From Desulfobulbaceae bacterium (GTDB lineage Bacteria; Desulfobacterota; Desulfobulbia; Desulfobulbales; Desulfobulbaceae), in contig DAOVTM010000087.1 in the NCBI GenBank assembly GCA_030633145.1, forward strand, positions 1-11,147: a stretch of 11,147 nucleotides of DNA. The letters are read 5' to 3'. Made by a program: the position numbers and the translations under genes. Shown piece by piece: positions 6,181 to 11,147 of this stretch. The notes under the pieces are model-generated. The model was not told where the DNA came from, did no database searches, and was given only the letters and a program-made list of their open reading frames with translations. Numbering within the stretch: position 1 is the first letter of the stretch; each line of letters begins with the position of its first letter.

Positions 6181-6215
6181 CTGAAGTCAGAAACCAGAAG
6201 GTTAGAAGTCAGAAT
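6181..6215 (+). repeat. Degenerate heptad-like intergenic repeat
   Basis: GAAGTCAGAA occurs at 6183-6192 and again at 6205-6214, and the stretch can be read as about five degenerate 7-bp units related to TCAGAAG. It lies between the permease stop and its terminator. Short repeats of this kind are scattered between genes in some bacteria; here there are too few units to be sure. Confidence 0.35.
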
Positions 6216-6243
6216 AGTAAGTACCTTCGGTGATTGTATAATG

Positions 6244-6283
6244 AATCGCAGTACCCAATTTTTTGGGTATTGCGATTTTTTTT
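6244..6283 (+). terminator. Intrinsic terminator of the permease gene
   Basis: AATCGCAGTACCCA (6244-6257) pairs with TGGGTATTGCGATT (6264-6277) with one G-T wobble, a 14-bp stem with a short AT loop. A run of eight T (6276-6283) follows. It closes the sulfur module on its right side. Confidence 0.92.
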
Positions 6284-6311
6284 GGCTATTTTTTCTATGA
6301 AATGATATAGT
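6282..6311 (+). promoter_or_regulatory. Candidate promoter of the folate-HDAC-gat gene group
   Basis: TTGGCT (6282-6287) and TATAGT (6306-6311) are 18 bp apart, and a TG at 6303-6304 makes an extended -10. It starts just beyond the previous terminator. A small inverted repeat, GTTCAT (6316-6321) with ATGAAC (6332-6337), lies in the leader. Confidence 0.45.
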
Positions 6312-6354
6312 TCTTGTTCATACTTCATTCAATGAACGGATAAGAGAGAATTAG

Positions 6355-6942
6355 ATGAATAGCCGGGATTTACGAAAAATTAGTTTACAGTCCAGGAATA
6401 AGTTATCCCCTGCTGAAAGGCGAGACAAAAGCTCGGCTATAGCCGGGTACCTTTTAGCTCATAGACTGATACAAGACGCTGAACATATCTTTTCTTATAT
6501 TCATTTTCGGAGCGAGGTTGAAACCTTGGAAATGGTTTATAAATTATTGCAATCAGGTAAAACCGTTTCCGTCCCTGTTACCCTGCAGGCGGAATCAAGG
6601 CTGCTGGCTGTGCAGATAACCGACCCTGACAGTCAACTGGCTCCCGGTTGTTATGGAATTCCTGAGCCAACATCACAACAGGTTGCACGTGCAACTGTTG
6701 ATCCAACTACCATTGATACGGTTATTGTGCCGGGTTCGGTTTTTGATTTGGATGGTGGAAGGATGGGGTATGGGGGCGGTTATTATGACCGTTTTCTCAG
6801 CCGAACCACCCCAACTGCAACTCGAATAGGATTTTGCTATCAGTTACAGATGGTGGATCGGGTACCCATGCAGGCCCATGATGAGTATATGGATTTTGTA
6901 ATAACGGAACAGGGAATATCTAAGTGTGGGAGAATAAAATGA
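6355..6942 (+). CDS. 5-formyltetrahydrofolate cyclo-ligase (MTHFS)
   Basis: The enzyme uses ATP to turn 5-formyltetrahydrofolate into 5,10-methenyltetrahydrofolate, returning this storage form to one-carbon metabolism in the cytoplasm. The 195-aa length is typical. Visible motifs are YIHFRSEVET (48-57, folate-binding Glu54), GCYGIPEP (98-105), VIVPGSVFDLDGGRMG (123-138) and the glycine-rich ATP/phosphate loop GYGGGYYD (138-145), which define the family. The ATG at 6355 has a modest ribosome site (AGAGAG). The stop overlaps the start of the next gene by ATGA, so the two are translated together. In acetogenic-type carbon metabolism of sulfur-reducing relatives folate C1 units are heavily used, but nothing here ties it to that pathway in particular. 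Confidence 0.95.
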   Translation: MNSRDLRKISLQSRNKLSPAERRDKSSAIAGYLLAHRLIQDAEHIFSYIHFRSEVETLEMVYKLLQSGKTVSVPVTLQAESRLLAVQITDPDSQLAPGCYGIPEPTSQQVARATVDPTTIDTVIVPGSVFDLDGGRMGYGGGYYDRFLSRTTPTATRIGFCYQLQMVDRVPMQAHDEYMDFVITEQGISKCGRIK

Positions 6943-8003
6943 GAAAAACAGCTGTGTATCGCCATGACCTGTTCATGGAGCATCAACCAGGATACGGGCA
7001 TCTTGAATCACCGGACAGACTGCGGGTTATCTATGATGAACTGGATCAGGAGAACATTGGCAATAATTTTATCTATCCGCAGTTTGATCCTGTATCCCAT
7101 GATATACTCAAGTTGAACCATTCGCCCACTCTGTTAAAGCGGGTTGCCGATACAGCGGGCAAGGAGCATGATTACCTTGATGCTGATACGGCCACATCAG
7201 CTGATTCTTATGATGCGGCCTGCCTGGCGGTTGGCGCACTTATTGATGGAATCAAAAGAATTGACGAGGGTGAGATCGACAATGGTTTCTGCCTGGTTCG
7301 TCCGCCCGGTCATCACGCTGAGCATGATCAGTCCATGGGATTCTGCCTCTTTAATAATGTGGCTGTTGCGGCTCGCTGGGCCATGCAGAATCTGGGTATG
7401 CAACGGATTATGATCATTGACTGGGATCTGCACCACGGCAACGGTACCCAGCACAGTTTTTATGATACCGACAAGGTATTGTATCTTTCCAGCCACCAAT
7501 ATCCCTTTTACCCAGGAACCGGTGCTTTGCTGGAAACCGGCAAAGCTGGAGGGGACGGTTATACCATCAATATCCCCTTTCCCGGCGGTCAGGGTGATAT
7601 GGAGTTTGCCAGATTGTTTAATGAACTGGTGGTTCCGGTTACCCGCAGCTATAAACCAGAGTTGATCCTGATCTCCTGCGGTTTTGATATATATGACGGA
7701 GATCCCCTGGGAGCCATGGAGGTGAGTTCGGATGGTTTTGCCTGGATGACGAGAAAGATGGTGCAGGTTGCAGAGGAGGTTTGTGACGGTAAACTGCTCT
7801 TAACCCTGGAGGGCGGTTATAATTTGACCGGAATGCGGGATGGGGCTTTGGCAGTATTGGCTGAGTTGTGTGGAAGAAAGATGGATATCGGTTATCCGGT
7901 TAACCTGTCGTCAGAAAAAGCAAAACAGTTTGCGGATTGTGATGTGGAGTGTCCACCCCTGGATCAGGCCATTGGTATAGCTCAGAATTATTGGGATTTT
8001 TGA
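6939..8003 (+). CDS. Histone deacetylase-family amidohydrolase (AcuC/acetylpolyamine amidohydrolase-like)
   Basis: This is a zinc-dependent deacetylase of the arginase/deacetylase fold, 354 aa from the ATG at 6939. Motifs in order: ESPDRL near residue 25; RPPGHHAEH (catalytic His125-His126); DWDLHHGNGT (zinc ligands Asp163 and His165); SCGFDIYDGDP (zinc ligand Asp250); and LEGGYNL (transition-state Tyr294). All active-site residues are present, so it should be active. Bacterial members remove acetyl groups from polyamines, protein lysines or small amides; the substrate cannot be told from sequence. I chose the ATG at 6939 over the GTG at 6924 because GGGAG stands 6 nt before it and because it forms a stop-start overlap (ATGA) with the folate gene. 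A cytoplasmic enzyme with no signal peptide. Confidence 0.93.
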   Translation: MRKTAVYRHDLFMEHQPGYGHLESPDRLRVIYDELDQENIGNNFIYPQFDPVSHDILKLNHSPTLLKRVADTAGKEHDYLDADTATSADSYDAACLAVGALIDGIKRIDEGEIDNGFCLVRPPGHHAEHDQSMGFCLFNNVAVAARWAMQNLGMQRIMIIDWDLHHGNGTQHSFYDTDKVLYLSSHQYPFYPGTGALLETGKAGGDGYTINIPFPGGQGDMEFARLFNELVVPVTRSYKPELILISCGFDIYDGDPLGAMEVSSDGFAWMTRKMVQVAEEVCDGKLLLTLEGGYNLTGMRDGALAVLAELCGRKMDIGYPVNLSSEKAKQFADCDVECPPLDQAIGIAQNYWDF

Positions 8004-8069
8004 TTGTATTATTAAATATCACGTTGAGTGTTTTTGGCGGGATGATAATTGAAGGATGCTAAAAAAATT

Positions 8070-8357
8070 ATGAAAATAAGCAAACAGGAAGTGGAAAATG
8101 TAGCCCGCCTGGCTCGCCTTGAACTGAGCAGTGATGAGGTGGAGCGAATGACGAAAAAACTCGACTCCATCCTTGGCTATGTAGCAAAGCTCGATGAACT
8201 GGACACAACCGGGGTAGCAGTGACCACCCATACCCAAAATGTGAACAACGCCTTTCGTGATGATGAGGTACGTCCATCTCTGCCCAGGGAAGCGGCCTTG
8301 AAGAACGGGCCTGTTCATAATAAGGAGGCTTTTGTGGTGCCTAAGATAATAAAATAA
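8070..8357 (+). CDS. gatC: Asp-tRNA(Asn)/Glu-tRNA(Gln) amidotransferase subunit C
   Basis: GatC is the small subunit that wraps around and stabilises GatA on GatB in the enzyme converting Glu-tRNA(Gln) or Asp-tRNA(Asn) to the amidated forms. The 95-aa product starts MKISKQEVENVARLARLELS, the typical helical N-terminus, and has the family pattern of a Lys-Leu-Asp-Ile-Leu-like helix, then LDTTGV, and the late DDEVRPSL...NGP segment followed by FVVPKIIK. The ATG at 8070 matches family lengths; a TTG at 8049 in frame would add seven residues and is less likely. Unusually, gatA does not follow directly: a 1.36-kb stretch with a nuclease-like gene intervenes. Confidence 0.95.
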   Translation: MKISKQEVENVARLARLELSSDEVERMTKKLDSILGYVAKLDELDTTGVAVTTHTQNVNNAFRDDEVRPSLPREAALKNGPVHNKEAFVVPKIIK

Positions 8358-8421
8358 ATAGAAGGGTTTGTTGAATTAAAAACGGGACACAAAATGAATC
8401 GTAAAATTATAATTATACAGA

Positions 8422-8544
8422 ACCGGAGACCGGTATTGAGATGATCTGGGTGGAGGGACGAGCGGAACAGAGGCCTGACGCATAAAATGTGACACCGCAG
8501 AGCGGTGTCACAAGCAAGAGAGAGTAGGGTGGGCTATGCCCACC
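8422..8544 (+). repeat. Hairpin cluster before the Rpn-like gene
   Basis: Three perfect hairpins lie in 123 bp. The first is ACCGG-AGA-CCGGT (8422-8434). The second is an 11-bp stem, TGTGACACCGC with AGA loop and GCGGTGTCACA (8488-8512). The third is GGTGGGC-TAT-GCCCACC (8528-8544). The third resembles a REP-like dispersed repeat that I have seen in intergenic DNA of many bacteria. None has a U-tract. They sit at the left edge of the insertion and look like its end or a nested miniature element. Confidence 0.6.
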
Positions 8545-8552
8545 ATCAAGCT

Positions 8553-9602
8553 ATGACTAAAAAAGAACCAATGGATTACGACAGTCCCTGGAAAACCGTC
8601 CTGGAAGTATATTTTGCACAGTGTATGGCTCTCCTTTTTCCAGAGATACATAAAAAAATAGACTGGTCAAAGGGATATGAATTTCTGGACAATGAATTCC
8701 AGAAAATATCCAGGTCAAGCGTTGAAAAACGAAGGTACGTTGATAAACTTGTCAAAGTCTATCTGACTGGCGGCAGTGAAGCCTGGCTCCTCTTTCATAT
8801 TGAGGCACAAAATCAATATGATAATAAATTCCCTGAGCGGATGTATATTTATAATTACCGTATCTTTGACTGGTTCAAGCGTGATGTGGTAAGCCTGGGT
8901 ATCCTGGGCGATACCAGGAAAAAGTACCGGCCTGACAGCTATGAACGAGGTATGTTGGGATGCAACTCCCGATTTACCTTTCCTATTGTCAAACTGATGG
9001 ATTATGCAGGAGATATGGAAGCCCTGGAACAGTCAGATAACCCCTTTGCCGTGGTGGTTTTGACTCATCTCAAGGCTCAGAAATGTACAGGTGATCTTGA
9101 GAAAAAACAACTGAAATTCAGATTGATAAAAAACCTTCTGCAAAGTGGACATAAACGAAAGGATATCGAAAATCTACTTGCCTTTATCGACTGGTTGCTT
9201 CACCTTCCAGCAAAGATGGAACAGAAATTGTTCGTGGAGATCAATACATTCAAAGAGGAAGAAAAAATGAAATATGTGACAAGCTGGGAACGGATGGGTG
9301 AGGAAAAAGGAATGAAAATAGGAGAAAAGAAGGGTAAGAAAATAGGAGAAAAGAAGGGCAAGATAATAGGCGAGAAGAAGGGCAAGATAATAGGCGAGAA
9401 GAAGGGCGAGATAATAGGCGAGAAGAAGGGCTATGTGAAAGGGAAATATGAATTTTTTGCCAGTTTACTGGAACACCGTTTTGGCCCGTTACCAGAGGGT
9501 ATTCAGGAAAAATGCAAACAGGCAAGCCCGGAAATGCTGGAAGCATGGGGTTTACGTTTGTTGTCAGCAAGCACTGTAGATGAGGTCTTTACATCCCGAT
9601 AA
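8553..9602 (+). CDS. Rpn family recombination-promoting nuclease / putative transposase, PD-(D/E)XK type
   Basis: The 349-aa product resembles Rpn/YhgA-type proteins that promote recombination through a PD-(D/E)XK nuclease. The N-terminal pattern YDSPWK...IDWSKGYEFLD (residues 9-46) is typical of one branch. YVDKLVKV supplies the acidic Asp64 and FHIEAQ the Glu84-x-Gln86 metal-binding pair of the nuclease core. A helical middle follows, then octapeptide repeats (249-296), then a short domain EFFASLLEHRFGPLPEGI, seen in relatives near the C-terminus. The open frame extends upstream to a GTG at 8505, but those bases are hairpin repeats, so ATG 8553 (or 8571) is the likely start; no strong ribosome site precedes either. 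It separates gatC from gatA on the same strand. It is probably an accessory or selfish gene rather than part of tRNA amidation. Confidence 0.85.
   Translation: MTKKEPMDYDSPWKTVLEVYFAQCMALLFPEIHKKIDWSKGYEFLDNEFQKISRSSVEKRRYVDKLVKVYLTGGSEAWLLFHIEAQNQYDNKFPERMYIYNYRIFDWFKRDVVSLGILGDTRKKYRPDSYERGMLGCNSRFTFPIVKLMDYAGDMEALEQSDNPFAVVVLTHLKAQKCTGDLEKKQLKFRLIKNLLQSGHKRKDIENLLAFIDWLLHLPAKMEQKLFVEINTFKEEEKMKYVTSWERMGEEKGMKIGEKKGKKIGEKKGKIIGEKKGKIIGEKKGEIIGEKKGYVKGKYEFFASLLEHRFGPLPEGIQEKCKQASPEMLEAWGLRLLSASTVDEVFTSR
9297..9440 (+). repeat. Six 24-bp tandem repeats within the Rpn-like gene
   Basis: Units start at 9297, 9321, 9345, 9369, 9393 and 9417. The three central copies differ by only a few bases; the outer ones are more degenerate. 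Each encodes an octapeptide like GEKKGKII, strongly basic with a periodic Gly. Copy number can change in steps of 24 bp without breaking the frame. Confidence 0.9.
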
Positions 9603-9605
9603 CAT

Positions 9606-9656
9606 GGTGCATCCAACAGGGTGCATCCCGGCATCAAGCCAACCCTTGCTGGCTTG
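9606..9656 (+). repeat. Direct and inverted repeats after the Rpn-like gene
   Basis: GGTGCATCC occurs twice (9606-9614 and 9620-9628), followed by the hairpin CAAGCCA-N8-TGGCTTG (9635-9656) with no U-tract. They flank the right side of the insertion, and from 9657 to 9720 nothing else is visible except the leader of gatA. Confidence 0.5.
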
Positions 9657-9720
9657 TGCAGCACCAGTAATTTATGAATATTAAGTCCGTAAGAAAATAA
9701 CAATATTAATCAAGTTGACT

Positions 9721-11147
9721 ATGAATCTATATAAACTCACCCTGTGCCAGGCAAAAGAAAAACTGGCATCAGGCGATATAACCGCCACCGCACTCACAGA
9801 ATCTTTGCTCAACCGCATTGATGAGGTAGAGGGAAAGATCAAATCCTACCTGAGCCTGGATAAAGAACAGGCCATGCAGTCGGCAGAACAGGCTGATATT
9901 CAGCTAAGCAAGGGAACAGGCGGCTCACTCTGCGGTCTGCCCCTGGCTGTCAAAGACGTTCTCTGTACCTCCAACATGCCCACTACCTGCGGTTCCAAAA
10001 TCCTGGAGGGATTTACTCCACCCTATAACGCCACGGCTATTGAAAAATTGAACGAGGCAGGAGCGGTGATTCTGGGCAAATTGGCTATGGATGAGTTTGC
10101 CATGGGTTCAACCAATGAGAATTGCGCCTACCAGATTCCAGAAAACCCGTGGAAACAAGGCTATATAACAGGTGGTTCCAGCGGAGGTTCTGCTGCCTCG
10201 GTTGCAGCCTGTGAATGCCTGGCCTCCCTTGGATCTGATACCGGTGGATCCATTCGCCAGCCAGCCTCACTCTGTTCTGTGGTGGGATTAAAACCGACGT
10301 ATGGGCGAGTGTCCCGTTACGGACTAGTGGCCTTTGCCTCCTCCCTGGATCAAGTCGGCCCTTTAACCAGAGATGTTGCCGATTCCAGCCTGATGATGGA
10401 GGTTATTTCCGGATATGATACCCGTGATTCCACCTCTATCAACCGACCGGTACCTGATTATTCAGCTGCCCTGCAGGACGGTGGTATGCAGGGGATGCGG
10501 GTTGGGGTGCCAGCGGAATATTTTACAGAAGGACTTGACCCGGAAGTGGAAAAAACCGTGCGTAACGGTATTGAGATGCTTGCTGACGCAGGGGCAGAGA
10601 TAGTTGATGTTTCCCTGCCCCATACCGAGTACTGCGTTGCGGTCTATTACCTCATTGCCCCGGCGGAGGCCAGTTCCAACCTGGCCCGTTACGACGGGGT
10701 GCGGTACGGGGTTCGTAATACGGATGCGGACAGCCTTATTGATATGTATAAGGAAAGTCGCTCCGATGGGTTTGGTGACGAGGTCAAACAGCGGATACTG
10801 ATTGGCACTTATGCCCTGTCCGCAGGCTACTACGATGCCTATTATAAAAAGGCATCTCAGGTGCGCACCTTAATCAAGGATGATTTTTCCAAGGTGTTCA
10901 ACGACTGTGATCTCATTGTTTCTCCGGTACTACCCACCCCGGCATGGAAGATCGGTGCAAAGGCGGAAGATCCTTTGGCTGTATATCTTTCAGATATATT
11001 AACAATTTCTGCTAACCTTACTGGAACTCCAGGTATGTCCGTCCCCTGTGGTTTTTCTCAAAGCGGTCTGCCTATAGGTATCCAGCTACAGGCAACCCAT
11101 TTTAATGAAGAAGCATTGTTGCGGGGGGGGTGGAATGTGGAACAACG
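9721..11147 (+). CDS. gatA: Asp-tRNA(Asn)/Glu-tRNA(Gln) amidotransferase subunit A (C-terminus cut by window)
   Basis: GatA is the amidase subunit that frees ammonia from glutamine for tRNA-dependent Gln and Asn synthesis. About 475 codons are visible without a stop; the family is about 485 aa, so only the last few residues are missing. The amidase-signature triad is complete: Lys78 in GLPLAVKDVL, cis-Ser153 in TGGSSGGSAAS, and nucleophile Ser177 in GSDTGGSIRQPA, numbers one less than the S. aureus enzyme. The frame also reads GYYDAYYKKASQVR and, at the end, GTPGMSVPCGFSQSGLPIGIQL. The ATG at 9721 matches the family N-terminus (YKLTLCQAKEKL), but no good ribosome site precedes it. A run of eight G at 11113-11120 stays in frame (LLRGGWNVEQ). 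It belongs with gatC at 8070, from which it is separated by the Rpn-like insertion. Confidence 0.97.
   Translation, partial: MNLYKLTLCQAKEKLASGDITATALTESLLNRIDEVEGKIKSYLSLDKEQAMQSAEQADIQLSKGTGGSLCGLPLAVKDVLCTSNMPTTCGSKILEGFTPPYNATAIEKLNEAGAVILGKLAMDEFAMGSTNENCAYQIPENPWKQGYITGGSSGGSAASVAACECLASLGSDTGGSIRQPASLCSVVGLKPTYGRVSRYGLVAFASSLDQVGPLTRDVADSSLMMEVISGYDTRDSTSINRPVPDYSAALQDGGMQGMRVGVPAEYFTEGLDPEVEKTVRNGIEMLADAGAEIVDVSLPHTEYCVAVYYLIAPAEASSNLARYDGVRYGVRNTDADSLIDMYKESRSDGFGDEVKQRILIGTYALSAGYYDAYYKKASQVRTLIKDDFSKVFNDCDLIVSPVLPTPAWKIGAKAEDPLAVYLSDILTISANLTGTPGMSVPCGFSQSGLPIGIQLQATHFNEEALLRGGWNVEQ

Noticed and set aside
6924..6938. GTG start for the HDAC-like protein
   Set aside because: The ATG at 6939 has the ribosome site GGGAG at the right distance and forms the ATGA overlap; the family begins near it.
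8505..8552. GTG start giving 16 extra residues on the Rpn-like protein
   Set aside because: These codons consist of two hairpin repeats, and family-like sequence begins only at 8553 or later.
9297..9440. CRISPR array
   Set aside because: The repeats are contiguous, without spacers, and in frame inside a protein gene.
9250..9570. 106-aa antisense frame rich in Ser, Pro and Leu
   Set aside because: It mirrors the 24-bp repeat of the Rpn-like gene and has no start signals.
11113..11120. Run of eight G as a frameshift in gatA
   Set aside because: The reading frame stays consistent with the GatA family on both sides (LLRGGWNVEQ).

Overview
The window looks like chromosomal DNA of a sulfur-metabolising Desulfobacterota bacterium, most likely of the Desulfobulbales (Desulfocapsa-like, or a cable-bacterium relative). 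The basis is a compact block of sulfur-carrier genes (TusA, DsrE/TusD-like and DsrF/TusC-like proteins, and a small possible DsrH/TusB-like protein) divergent from a YeeE/YedE-type sulfur-compound permease. This matches what I recall as the YTD cluster (YedE-TusA-DsrE plus two uncharacterised genes) reported from sulfur-disproportionating bacteria. The taxonomic guess is inference; no rRNA or tRNA gene was seen.

Layout from the left. Positions 1-526 hold the C-terminal part of a glycoside hydrolase family 5 enzyme, convergent with dnaN (563-1690, minus), the DNA polymerase sliding clamp. A perfect 15-bp inverted repeat lies between them. The AT-rich gap 1691-1986 carries four DnaA-box-like 9-mers about one helical turn apart, and then comes a cytoplasmic serine hydrolase (1987-3123).

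The sulfur module runs from 3126 to 6283 and is bounded by intrinsic terminators on both sides. Its minus-strand operon reads tusA (4412-4155), dsrE-like (4103-3771), tusC/dsrF-like (3757-3398) and a 57-codon gene (3385-3212). The order tusA-D-C-B copies that of the known TusABCD / DsrEFH relay, so the 57-aa protein may be a shortened DsrH/TusB. The divergent permease gene (4907-6169) would bring thiosulfate or a related sulfur compound into the cell, and the cytoplasmic proteins would pass the sulfur on as persulfide. The 494-bp divergent region has a promoter for each direction and a palindrome positioned like an activator or operator site.

To the right lies a plus-strand group: 5-formyltetrahydrofolate cyclo-ligase (6355-6942), a histone-deacetylase-like amidohydrolase overlapping it by an ATGA junction (6939-8003), gatC (8070-8357) and nearly all of gatA (9721 to the window end). 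GatC and GatA are subunits of the Asp/Glu-tRNA amidotransferase. They are separated here by an Rpn-type PD-(D/E)XK nuclease/transposase-like gene (8553-9602), flanked by hairpin repeats and containing six 24-bp tandem repeats that encode a Gly/Glu/Lys/Ile octapeptide. This looks like an inserted selfish element in an essential operon.
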